Below are positions 35,255 to 46,649 of a DNA stretch of 64,000 nucleotides, piece by piece. The notes beneath the pieces were generated by a model, which was not told the DNA's origin, did no database searches, and saw only the letters and a list, made by a program, of their open reading frames with translations. Source of the stretch: Antitrichia curtipendula. Taxonomy: Eukaryota > Streptophyta > Bryopsida > Hypnales > Leucodontaceae. Position numbers and translations under genes: made by a program. Where the stretch lies: NCBI GenBank assembly GCA_951230915.1, contig OX579633.1:55132029-55196028 (forward strand), in the 5' to 3' direction. Numbering within the stretch: the first letter of the stretch is position 1; each line of letters opens with the position of its first letter.

Positions 35255-35905
35255 CAAAAACAGGTGCCTGGTCGGAAGGAGGTCGGCTACCTTAATAGTT
35301 ACCGGTCGCCTGTGCTCCAAAACTATTTGAGCAAGCTCAGAATGCAAAAGCCGAGGTCCAACTCTGGAAGCAGAATGCAGAGGAGCCTTGTGTCCAAGCT
35401 GCGGGAGCTTGAGCTCCTGGATAATGATCTACTTCACATTGTCTCTGGGGAAGAGTACATTACTCAGGTGCGGCAAGAACCTTTTTCATTGTCGTGTGTA
35501 CGGTAGAGCAAGACAATCGGACATTTATGAAGTAATCATTTGCCAATACTGACATACTTTCTTCTTTATCAAAGTCTTAACCTTGCATGATTCTGGATCC
35601 TTAATCCCGACTACAATTACAAGGTTACAAAAAATTATGCAGGGTAGGTCTTTGATCAAGAAGCTGGATTTAGGGTTGCAGCGGAGGTTCCCGAATCTAC
35701 ACACGTGCCCCTTGTACTTGTTCCGTGCTGAATTTCTTCATTCCCAATCGAGCGATGCAGGCTTTGGGATCAATGTGTGTGTTGCTATCTCAGTGATGTG
35801 ATCGGATCAATACAAGACGAGTTAAGACGGGAGTGATTGAACTGGAAATTCAGCAGCTATGGAAGGTTGCGCAAGTGGACCTGTCTACACTGAACAGGGG
35901 TTTCA
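35255..35905 (+). pseudogene. N-terminal fragment of a UFL1-like UFM1 E3 ligase gene
   Basis: UFL1 attaches UFM1 to targets at the ER. Two exon-like pieces match its N-terminus. First, about 35,310-35,467: FEQAQNAKAEVQL in one frame, then SLVSKLRELELLDNDLL and SGEEYIT in another, ending at a CAG/GTGCGG donor at 35,467. Second, 35,814-35,905: DELRRE, then after a one-base shift IELEIQQLWKVAQVDLST. Family members read similarly (VELVQKLQEL, DLLHTV, GKEYIT, then a REI..LGRVS.IDLA-type segment). Two frameshifts and the absence of everything after about residue 85 make it a truncated pseudogene. 35,906-37,327 is AT-rich with no gene. Confidence 0.65.
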
Positions 35906-37327
35906 AGGGGACCCATACTAATTAATCAACATTACACACTACATAAACATCTACTTTCGTTTGTACATCAATAGTTACTGAATTGTCCGGTTGCTGTACA
36001 TCATGTTTCAAACATCTACAATTTTCCACAATAAGTCCCTTAATTTTTTGTTGGTCCCTTTAACCCCTAAAAGCCCAAGGGGTTTGGACAAAACACAAAT
36101 ATGTTATAAAATATAAGTTCTACAACTTTTTTGAAGTTTGCATTAAAATAAATAATGTGAAGCACAAAAAGAAGAAAATATCCGTATGGTCAAAATTATA
36201 AAATTATTCTTAGATTCTCTTCAAATGAATTTTGAAGATATAACTTCAAAAATTCACCAAAAATACAATTTCTATCTTTAGCAATTGAATTTTTTTTTGA
36301 TTGGTCAAAATTGTGGTTTCTATTGATTTGTGAAAAAATGCATAAGATCCAGTAATGAAAACACCAACACTTTCCCCAAATAGTAAGTTTTTCAACACTA
36401 GGCAATACTAGACTCTTTGTGCTATTTCTCTTATAGTTTTTGTTTGACCGTAGTGATCTTAGTTTTGAATATAAATATTGAAAGAAAATCCAATCTCTTA
36501 AAAAAAAATTAAAAAAAAATTTGAAAAAAGTTTTTTTCTGCCCGAAAAATCTGCCCGAAGTCGGGCAGCGACCATAAAATTGTCGTTTGAGCGCTTAGGG
36601 GTTAATAATCCTATTCAGTGTAGTACTCCTGGTGTGGAACTTAGGCCTATACATTGTGAAAGACAAGCTCAAGAGACCGTTTAAAGCAATTGATGCATCC
36701 TTATCAATGTTGCAAGGGGAAATTCTCTCTTTTGGTTATTGAGATTCCATTGTTGAAGAGATCAATGAGTCGATGGAAATTGTTGGCTAACATGGAATTT
36801 GGTTGAGTGATAGTTTTTGTGTGTAGGTTTGTAGGTGCATGTCCAATTTGATAGAGGCAGGGCATGTTTGAAAGTAGAAGAGGATGGTGAGGATCTCGGT
36901 TATCCAATTTTCATATTATATGGCCCTTGTTATAATCACTTATAATTCATCTTAGTTCAATCTCAAGGGATATAATTTGTTTTAATGTAGAATACTTTTG
37001 TAGCCCATTTAACAAGGAATCCAAAAATGTAATTATATACATGAAATTAATGTATTTTGAGGGCAATAATAGCATTAAAAACCTACTCATATGAGTTTTT
37101 AAATATGTGTATCATGGGACAAGCTATCCAACTTTGGAATTTTTTTATTAATAAAAATTTAATATTTTTATTGTTTATAAATAAATTTTTAATGAATGAA
37201 TTATAATTTTGATTGGAGGGAACTTCTTGTATGTATTTTTGAAAAATTATACCTAAGTCTTTCAATTCTTTATATATATTGTGAAGTTTCTTTTTAATAA
37301 ATATGTAGCCCAATATTTAATACATCT

Positions 37328-39168
37328 TGTAGATTCCCTATTAGTCTCATAATTTTGATATTTTGTGTAGATATTTTGAGGCTTTTTGAATGATTTTGTT
37401 ATGTTTGTTTACCAATTTGGTGCTTTTGTACATACTTATAGCCAAGTTGGAGTGTGTTTTTAAAGTGATTTTTGAATTTAAAGTTCAATTTGGGAGAATG
37501 AGTGGTCTAGGTTGCCAGTTGGAATTCTGCCAAGTTGGGATTGTGAGTGAATGAAGTCTGGATAGAGTTCTAATTGGATGACTGGTTTTCTGATGTGATG
37601 TGAGGATTCCGAATTGGAGGCTAACTGGTTTCAAGGTCGGGCAATTCCTATTTGGAAGTTTATTTTTACGATTTGAGTCTGGCGGTTTGGGAAACCGCCG
37701 TCTAGCTCCTATTAGGTGGTCGTCTTCAATTTGGTTGGCACCCACTGTTGAATGTGTCCGCTGCAAGTCCCAGCCAAGTTGTGCTGTGTATTTGTTTTTT
37801 TTGGTAAGTTTGTGTGAATGTTTCTTGGTTCTAGGAGTGTCAAGCCGGTTGTGTGCTTGTGTGTTTCCAAGTTGGAAATTTGTGTGTCTGTGATCCAGGG
37901 GTGGATTGTGTCTGTGCAATCCTATTCGGAAGATGAAGATGAAGGATTGTCCTGGTGTTTTTCGTGGAGGGAAGAAAGAAAAATCCAATTCGGGTATATG
38001 GTAAAGACAGAAGGTTTGAAGCCGAATTGGAAGTTTGTGTGCCGAAGCTTTAAGTTTTATCATGCGGGTGTGATTTATTTCCAAATTGGAAGTGTATGTT
38101 GAGTGAGTCAGTATAAAAGTGAACTGTTGTGGAAACGGAGGAATAGAAGATGATTGCCAAATTGGCGTAGTAGTGATTCCAGCTTAAAGGAAGTAGCTGA
38201 GTGAAGAAGATGAGGAGAATTCAAGGGACAGTAGAATTGTAGAATTTTAAAGTCTAAATTAGGAAGATTTTTATGAGAATCAGTTATGGTGGAAAAGACA
38301 TAAAAAATATGTAAACGGTGATTTTGATTACCAACTTGGATTAAAAGGAAGAAGTTTCATACTCAGTTGGTGTCGTTGTGGTATGGAAATGATATGGATG
38401 ATTGAATTATGAGTTAATCTGTGATTTTTTGTATGAAGTCCAAGTTGGTATGTACGTGAGTCTGAATTATGGAGAAATTAAAAGGAAGTTAAGAGTGTGT
38501 ATTCTTGCTGTTAAAGTTATTCCAATTTGGCCTGAGAAGTTCAAATGTTAAGCCGAATAGGAATTGTCGGAGTGGTGTGATGATAGCAAAGTCCAATTCG
38601 GAGCCAGAAGTGTTTGCGATTGAATGTTTTCCAAATTGGTATTTTGAGAGTTTGCAATTGGTCCGAAACGAGAAGTGATTTATAAGTGATTAGATATAAG
38701 AAAAATATAAAAAGGATTTGTGAGCAAAAAGATACCAAGTTGGTGAGAGAAGACTCGACCGTAAGCCAAGTTGGAGCAAAAGAATCAGTCAGAAGTGACA
38801 CGTTCAGTTTGGAGTTAAGCTGGGAGCTACTGAAGACCGAAGTGGAGGTTCAAGACTGAACCAGTACTGTCAAGACTGATTTGGGAAAAGATGAAAGAAT
38901 TCAACTGGAGAATTAAAGATCAAATCCAATTGGGTGGTATTTTTCTTTGGTGGTTTTAAGAGTGGAGTGTTAATAAATTTAGTAATTAGGTTGTGCAAAC
39001 CGTGAGGAATTAAATTAATTCAAGTTGGAAGTATGCCTTTCTCGTTATTTTATTTCCTATTTAGTTATCTTATGTCATTGTAGAAGTAAGCCTATTTAAA
39101 AGACCTCCCTTGGAATGAACTTTACTATTGGTTTAGAAATTCCCAAATAGGATCTAAATCTATCTACA
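37328..39168 (+). repeat. 5' LTR of the outer Ty3/gypsy element
   Basis: Begins TGTAGATTC and ends CTATCTACA (short inverted ends TGTAGA/TCTACA). Reading it against 60,068-61,908 I found one difference (t at 38,877, c at 61,617). It contains at least 20 CC-N5-GG motifs such as CCAAGTTGG and CCGAATTGG. The antisense ORF 37,485-38,084 recurs in both LTRs and is not considered a gene. Confidence 0.95.
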
Positions 39169-39171
39169 TTT

Positions 39172-39189
39172 TGGCGCCGTTGCCGGGGA
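39172..39189 (+). other. Primer-binding site (tRNA-Asp type)
   Basis: TGGCGCCGTTGCCGGGGA, three bases after the 5' LTR, is complementary to the 3' end of plant tRNA-Asp (CCGGCAACGGCGCCA), the primer known for Athila-like elements. Confidence 0.9.
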
Positions 39190-39260
39190 GGCGCTATAAT
39201 AGGTTTTTAGTTTTCTTCTTTTAATTGTTTGAATGGAGTCTATGCATTTGTTGCACTCTA

Positions 39261-41683
39261 ATGAGAAGCACATCCATAAACTCTGAAATTAGCAAACAAG
39301 CTTGTGACGAAAGAGCGAAGAAGAGGGCTGCGGATAGAAAACACAAATATACTTCTAAAGTGGAATCCGAACGAACTTTACCAAGTTGGGAGGATTCTGT
39401 TCGATTAGAACGTCATTCACGACATAGGCTAGAGTGTGGTCATGTTGTAGATAATAAATCTAATAAGGGAAAAATTTATGAGAAAGAAATTAGCCAATTA
39501 AGGCAAGGACATGAAAGTGATGTTCCAAATTCTGTTTCTAATACTCCTTCACTTCAAGATTCCCTAAGAGGATTAAGTGAAGGAGAAGAAACCGAATTGG
39601 AGGAAGTAAAGGACAATCAGCCTAAGGTTGATGTGTCTTCTTTAATAGATTCTCCATTAGGATCTTTTAGCGGTAGGTCAACTGCACTTAATATATTTAA
39701 GAAAAATCCAAATTGGTCAAATAATCCAGTTTGGAGCGCAGATAGAGGAAAAGTAAAAATCCCTTCCATTTTTCAACAAGACATTGATTTGGAATTTGTT
39801 ATCCGAAATTTGGATGAGACTGAATTTATAAAATATAGAAAGTCATCCAAATTGAGTAATTCTTTCACGTCTAGTGAAGAGTCGTTGATAAAAAGATTAA
39901 GTAGCAGTATGGCAGATCCAGCTAATGTTATTCCAGTGGTAATGCGGTCAGGTAATGAGGCTGATAGGCCTTATTCACTGATGCCGTTCCCAGTTTTTTA
40001 TGGAAGAATGGGCGATGACCCAGATAGCCATATTTATCAATTTTTGACTTTTTGTAATGCCAACAATGCAAGAACTGAAGCACATTCCTTAGTATCTTCC
40101 CAAGTACATTACATAATCAAGCCAATAATTGGTTTCAAAGGCAACCAGTACGGCATTTTACTACTTGGCCTCTTTTAAAGGATGCTTTCCTTGCCCATTT
40201 CTGCTCGGCCGCTTATCAAGAAAAAATATTTGAAAAAATAGCGGAGTTACATATGGCAAGTGGGGAACGCATAGATAGTTATTATGGGCGTTTAGAAGAA
40301 ATAATGCTACGCTTACCAAACCATAATTATCCCGATGCGCATTTTTTGAGACAATTTATAAATGGGTTGTACCCCCCCAAGTTGAAAGCCTTTGTAAAGG
40401 AAGTCAGTCCAGCTGATTTACCAACCGCCTTTCAAAGAGCTAAATTGTGGGAGGAAGTACATTTAGGTGAAACATATATAAGTCCTATTGTAGCCCAACA
40501 TAGCTACTTAGATCAAATTGGTGTAAAAAGGGAGGATATAGGAGGTAATGTTGTACCTACCTATGTCCAGCCCAATTACGTGAATATGGTGCCAATGGCC
40601 CCAGTTCAAGTAGCGCCGGTTGTGCCTATAGAACCTAATAGGATAAACCAAGGGGGTGTTCCTCCTTACCAAGTGCAACCTAATGGAAAGGATGTGGCAG
40701 TGGAAGCCCAATTGTTAGAAATAACTAAACAATTAGGTTCCTTGCAAGTGAATATGGCCAAATCGGGTGAAAAGAAAAATAAACCGAATGCCGATAGGGC
40801 TCATATATGGTGTACAAATTGTCGTGGTCATGGGCACATGTTGCCGGATTGCCCATCTCCACCTAATTAATCGGCTAAATGTAGATTTTGTGGTTACACC
40901 CACGAAACGGAGTCTTGCCAGAATATGCAAACTAGTTTACTCCAACATGCCCAAAATGCCCAAAATCGAAGTGGACAAGTCTACCAGGTAGATAACAATA
41001 ATGATTATCAGGGAAACAATACAAATTGGGGAAATAAGCAAAAAAAAAAAAATTTTAACCGAAATTTTAATTCTAATTATAATCAATCAAATCCCAATTT
41101 TAATCCTAATAATTTTAACAAAGGTGGGTTTAGCAATAATCCAAACAATGGAGTTGTTCAAATGCCCACTAGCAACAATCAGGGATGGTCACAAATGCCG
41201 TATGGCAATGTGAACCAAGATCCACCTACATATAGTGGGTGAGTTCCAAATTGGAATGGAAATCAGAATCGGGATAAAACGATAATTTGTTATAGGTGTA
41301 ATCAACCAGGGCATATATCAACAAATTGTCCAAATGCGCGGGCTAGTGTAGATTATGTACCTCTTTGTGAAAATTGCAATCAATATGGCCATACGGCTGA
41401 TGAGTGCAATGGTCCACGAAGAAATGAATCAAATGAAGGATATAATAATAAGAAAAAGGATAATAGTCCTAAAATTGTATTATTAGACGAAGAGGCTCCT
41501 AGAATTAACAAGGATCGTACTTCGTACTTAATACAAATCAAAAACCAAAATCAGACTAATCTAAATAGGCAAGAAAAGATAGTTCAAAAAGTCTCTACTA
41601 GGGGGCAATTTGAAAAGAAAAATCCCCCAGGAAATTTAAATATATTAAGGGAAAAAGAAATTACCCGGAAGGAAGCTCAACAA
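39261..41683 (+). pseudogene. gag: Outer element gag (capsid and four zinc knuckles), broken
   Basis: Gag packages the element RNA. The start at ATG 39,261 (MRSTSINSEISKQ) is the first ATG of the open frame. A capsid-like retrotransposon gag domain spans about 39,990-40,500 (MPFPVFYGRMGDDPDSHIYQ, later EKIFEKIAELHMASG). Four zinc knuckles follow: CTNCRGHGHMLPDC (near 40,811), CRFCGYTHETESC (near 40,882), CYRCNQPGHISTNC (near 41,290) and CENCNQYGHTADEC (near 41,365), with an Asn-rich spacer between pairs. Breaks: a frame change at 40,100-40,180, TAA at 40,868-40,870 and TGA at 41,240-41,242. The frame then runs on toward the protease. Confidence 0.85.
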
Positions 41684-44600
41684 TTGCTGGAGCAGAAAAA
41701 TCAATTAGGATTAAATTTTAATCCCGAATTGGTTGCACAGTCAAGTAAATCAGTGTCAAATCCAATTCGGAATGAACTACTGCCTGATCAGCCAAAGGCC
41801 GATACAGATTCTTCATTAACTTTACCAAATAGGAATGAAACTCAGTCCAGTAGGGATGGAGCAGCCAGCATAAAGCCAGCTAATAGACCAAATGGGAAGT
41901 CAGTTCAATTTGATCTAGTCGTTACCATGACTGAACCAAATAAAATTGATATACCAAATTGGAAAGTAGTACCGCAACGTCATTATAATCCCAAATCGGT
42001 AGAGCCAAGCGGCCTGAGTGATCAGGACCCACTAGTTATTCCTCCGATTTGGATAGAGCCGGATGACTCAGTCCGGTAGGCTGCAACCAAATTGGACAAA
42101 CAAAAAAAATATAGAACGGAAAACCAATTTGGTAAATTTAGTAAGTCTACTTTGAGAAAGAGAAAGGACATTAATAGCCAAATTGGGATAATTGATAAAG
42201 ATAACCCATATAACGTTATAGATAATTTGGGGAATGTCAAGGCTGACATTACAATTAGGCAGCTATTGGGTATTGCTCCTAGTTGTAGGTTAGTGTTGAA
42301 ATCAAATTTGGTAAGAAAAAGGAGTAGACAAGTACATGAAGTGACTATGACTCCAGATTCTGGTGCTCCAATTATTGATGTGAAAATAGAGGGTCTAATA
42401 GTTTCTGGTGTCCAAGTAGATGGTGGCTCAAGCGTAAATCTAATGAATCATGATACTATGCTAAGTCTCCACCTACTTGGCCTTCAAGAAACCAAATTGG
42501 TTTTGCGCATGGCAGACCAAAGTCGGGTAAGGCCTTTAGAAATTTTACCTCAAATAAAAACACGAATAGCAGGGTTAGCATACTTAATCGATTATATAAT
42601 TTTTCAACCTAATACACTTAATACGTCATACCCTATCCTATTAGGTGGGCCGTGGCTTTATCAAGCCAAAGTTAAGGACGATTGGGGTAAGGGAGTGATG
42701 AAAATCTTTCAAGGGAATCATGCGGTGAGTGTTACTATGTATCCAATTAAATATGAAGGTGAAATCCAATGGGAATCACCGGGAGATACGAGTGATTTCG
42801 GATATGATTCCGAATGGGAGGATGTTCCAACGAATAGAATTAATACAAAATCCACAATGAATGGAAAGGTGGAAAATATAATTGAAAATTATAGAGAGAT
42901 AGCCCCCAAAGAATATATCATCCCATGTGAAGATGATAATAATTCGGATAAAGCTATCCAAAATTGGTTAACGGATTCATCCGTACATGGCGTGGATTCC
43001 GATTGGGAAGAAAGTGAGGATAGTGAAGTTATTTATGATAGTCAATTAGATGAGGTTCCAATTCGGTCTTATGTATCTAAGGGTCATTGTTGGACCATAA
43101 ATATTGGGTCCGGGGATGAAGAAAAAAATATACAAATAACTAATAGGCTAAGTCCGTCCGAATTGGCTTATTGGGTGGAATTCTTTAAAGAAAACTCAAA
43201 AACATTTGCTTGGTCTTATAAGGGCCTAAGGGAAGTTTCCCCAAGCATATGTCAACATCATATTGATATTGAAGAAGGAGCCAAACCAATTCGGCAAAGA
43301 CCTCATCACCTTAATCCAAAATATTCCTTAATTAATTAACATAGGATTTATTTATCCAGCTCCAAATAGCAAGTGGGTAAGTCCTACAGTAATAGTCCCT
43401 AAGAAGGATGGACGTATTAGAATTTGTCAGGACTTTAGGAAGTTGAATGCCGTCACTAAAAAGAACAGATTTCCCTTGCCTTTCACTGATAGTATTCTAG
43501 ACACCGTGGCGGGCCATGAATGTTATTCATTCATGGATGGTTTCTCTGGTTACAACCAGATCCAAATCGCGAAAAATGACCAGGCTAAAACTGCCTTTGT
43601 CACCGATTTGTGCATTTATGCCAGTAGAGTTATGTTGTTTGGTTTATGTAACGGGGCCGTTACATTTCAACGGTTTGTCACAATGGCTTTCCAAGACTAT
43701 CTTCGTAAATTTATGGAGTTTTTCTTGGATGACTTTTGTGTATTTGGTACCAAATTGGAACATCCCGAACAGTTAAAGAAATGTTTTGATAAATGTGCCC
43801 AATTTGGTATTTCCTTAAATGCGTTCAAGTATCAATTTGTTGTTCCTTATGGGAAATTGTTAGGCCATAGAGTTAGTAAGAGGGGAATTAGCACGGACCC
43901 TGATAAGGTGTCTAAAATCGCAAATTTACCCATACCTTCTACTATTACTCAGGTTCAAGGATTTTTGGGGCACGTAAGCTATTACCGTAGATTTATTGAA
44001 AATTATGCAAAAATAGCTGCACCTCTTACTGCCCTTTTAAAGAAATTGGAGGTTGGTACTAATCCAATTTGAACTCCTCAATGTGATGAAGCTTTTATAA
44101 CACTAAAACAAAAGCTTATGACCGCTCCTATTTTAGTGCCTCCAAATTGGAAAGAACCTTTTCACGTATATGTGGATGCTAGTAATATTGCAATGGGGTG
44201 TGTCCTAAGTCGAAAGGACGAGTCTAATAGGGATCACCCTATTTACTATGCTAGCCGCCAATTTATTCCCGTTGAGAAAAATTATACCACTACGGAAAGG
44301 GAGGCATTAGGAATGGTGTATACCGTTCAAAAATTTCGTCATTACCTATTAGGGTATAAATTTACTTTTTATGTGGACCATGATGCGCTTAAATATGTTA
44401 TTAATAAGCCACATTTGAGTGTTCGGTTAGCGCGGTGGGTGTTGCTTTTACAGGAATTTAATTTCGATTTAGTCGTTCGACCTGGTAAGCAACACCAATG
44501 CTGATTTTCTTTCACGATTAGTAGAAGATCCTGATCCAAATGGGTCACCAGTTGAGGATGATATTCCCGACGCTGACCTATTTGAAGTTGATATTATTCA

Positions 44601-45863
44601 TATAGAATACGCGGATATTTTAAATTATTTATCTACGAATTCATTTCCTAGAGACTATGGTCTCAAACAGAAACGGGCACTTGTAAAGAAAAGTGGCCCT
44701 TATACGTTGTTAGATAATACTTTATACAAATTGGGTAAGGATGACATCCTTAGAAGATGTATTTATAAAAGTGAAGTTAATGACATTTTGCAAGGTTGCC
44801 ATTTGGATTCGTGTGGCGGCCATTTTGCAAGCATTTCCACAACACAAAAAGTGTTGTTAGCCGGCTATTGGTGGCCATCTTTATTTAAAGACGCTCATCA
44901 ATTTGCCAGGAAATGCGATCCTTACCAACGAATAGGTAAGCCAACACCTTCTACGGCAATGCCATTAATTCTTCTTATGGCCTTATCCCCATTTGAGTAT
45001 TGATTTCGTGGGGAATTGATTTCGTGGGTCCTATTGCCCCAGCCACAAAATATGGGAGAAAAAAATATATCTTAGTGGCCACTGATTACGCCACGAAATG
45101 GGCTGAGGCAATGGCGGCCCGTAATGATGATGCCAAAACCGTGGCACGTTTTTTATATGAAAATATCGTTTCCCGATTTGGGTGTCCAAAAGAGTTAATA
45201 AGTGACCAGGGCACTCATTTCTTAAATTCCACTATTGAGGAATTAACTAATAGGTTTTTTATTAAACACCGTAAAACATCTCTATATCACCCACGGGCTA
45301 GTGGGCAAACGGAGAAAACGAATGGGATATTATGTAAGATTTTAACTAAGACTATAAGTGGTGCCGCTACAAATTGGGATGAAAAGCTTTGGAGTGCTTT
45401 GTGGGCATATAGAACCGCCTACAAAGGCACTACGGGGTTTTCCCCATTCCAATTAGTATACGGCCAAGAGGCCATTCTCCCAATTGAATTTGAAATTCCT
45501 AGCCTAAGAGTGGCCATCGAAAACAATCTGGGAGATGAAGAAAGTTTAAGAGTAAGATTAACCAATTTGGAAGCCCTTGATGAAAAGAGGCGTGAGGCCT
45601 ATTTGAATACTTTAGCTACCCAAAATAGGAGAAAATCCTATTATGATTCCAAATTGCGTCCTAAAGAATTCAAAGTGGGTAATTTAGTATTATTATATGA
45701 TAGCCATTTTTTCAAATTTCCCGGTAAATTGCAAGTACATTGGCTAGGTCCTTATGAAGTTGTAGATGTCAATCCTAATGGGTCCTTGCAACTCAAAGAT
45801 TTTGAGGGAAATTTACTTCCAACTAGGATTAATGGTTATCGGCTTAAGCCGTATTTTGTTTGA
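41684..45863 (+). pseudogene. pol: Outer element pol (protease, RT, RNase H, integrase), broken
   Basis: Protease with VDGGSSVNL near 42,415. RT from about 43,350 to 44,070 (DGRIRICQDFRKLNAV, FFLDDF at 43,720). RNase H 44,118-44,500 (VYVDASNIAMG, TEREALGMV, VDHDALKY). Integrase about 44,790-45,863 with catalytic Asp, Asp, Glu in GIDFVGP, SDQGTHF and GQTEKTNG. Breaks: TAG 42,077-42,079, TAA 43,337-43,339 with a frame change before RT, TGA 44,070-44,072, a frame change near 44,500, and a 14-bp tandem duplication at the first integrase Asp (44,999-45,029) that shifts the frame. The integrase zinc finger has Tyr for one Cys (CDPYQRIG). The product would be inactive. Confidence 0.9.
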
Positions 45864-45882
45864 AATGTCGGGGGCGGCATTT

Positions 45883-45898
45883 TCAATTTGGGGGGTAA
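45883..45898 (+). other. Internal polypurine-tract-like site after pol
   Basis: ATTTGGGGGGTAATGTTT follows the integrase stop by about 20 bp. G-run then TAATG is the usual form of a PPT directly before a 3' LTR, as in the inner element (GGGGGGGTAATGTTAC), but here no LTR follows. 45,900-46,640 is AT-rich and then motif-rich non-coding sequence. Confidence 0.5.
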
Positions 45899-46649
45899 TG
45901 TTTAGTAAATATAACAAAACCAAAACCAAAAAAATATAGAACATAAAAAAAATATATATATATAAAACAAACAAACAAAAATGTATTTATAAGAGTAAAA
46001 AACAAAAAAACAAAAAATATAAAGAATATAAAGACAAAGAAAAAGAAAAGACTGACAAGACAAATTGGTGGAGTACCAAATCGGAAATGACAATGAAGAC
46101 AAGTAACAAAGACCTTTTGAAAAGCAAAAGGATCATTTCAAATTGGAATCATTAAAAGCCGCCAACTTCCAAAACTGAATCGGAAGGGAGAACGAGGTGA
46201 AGCAAGTCCCGAATTGGAGGTTGCAAATGAAGGCAAGAAGACCGATTTGGAGTGTGCTGTTTGACGAGCGGGGTTTTTACCGAGTTGGGTTGTGAACAAC
46301 GTAGGAGTCTTGTTGTGAAATTTTATATGCGGAAGTGTGATTTTTTTGTCTTGTGAGTTTGTTGTATCCAAATTGTGCGTGGTTGCCTGTTTTGAGTGCT
46401 TTACCGAATCGGAAAGAAAGCGTGTCGCAGGAGGTTTTTTGTGTTAACCAAGTAGGGTTTTTCAAGATTTTCCGACGGTGTTTTTGCCAAATAGGGCATC
46501 CTTTCTTTTAGTGCTGGTTAGTACAGTCAAGTCGGAGTCTTGAGAGCGGTTCCAAACCACGGAGGGAGCAACTGTCGAGTGAGTGCGAGGTTGTTTTTTC
46601 AAGTCGGAGCAATTGCCGAGAGAACTGTAAGGTTGTGTGCTGCAGGTGC

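Noticed and set aside
37485..38084. 199-codon antisense ORF in the LTR, repeated at 60,225-60,824
   Set aside because: It occurs only because the LTR is duplicated; composition follows the CC-N5-GG motif and no domain is seen.
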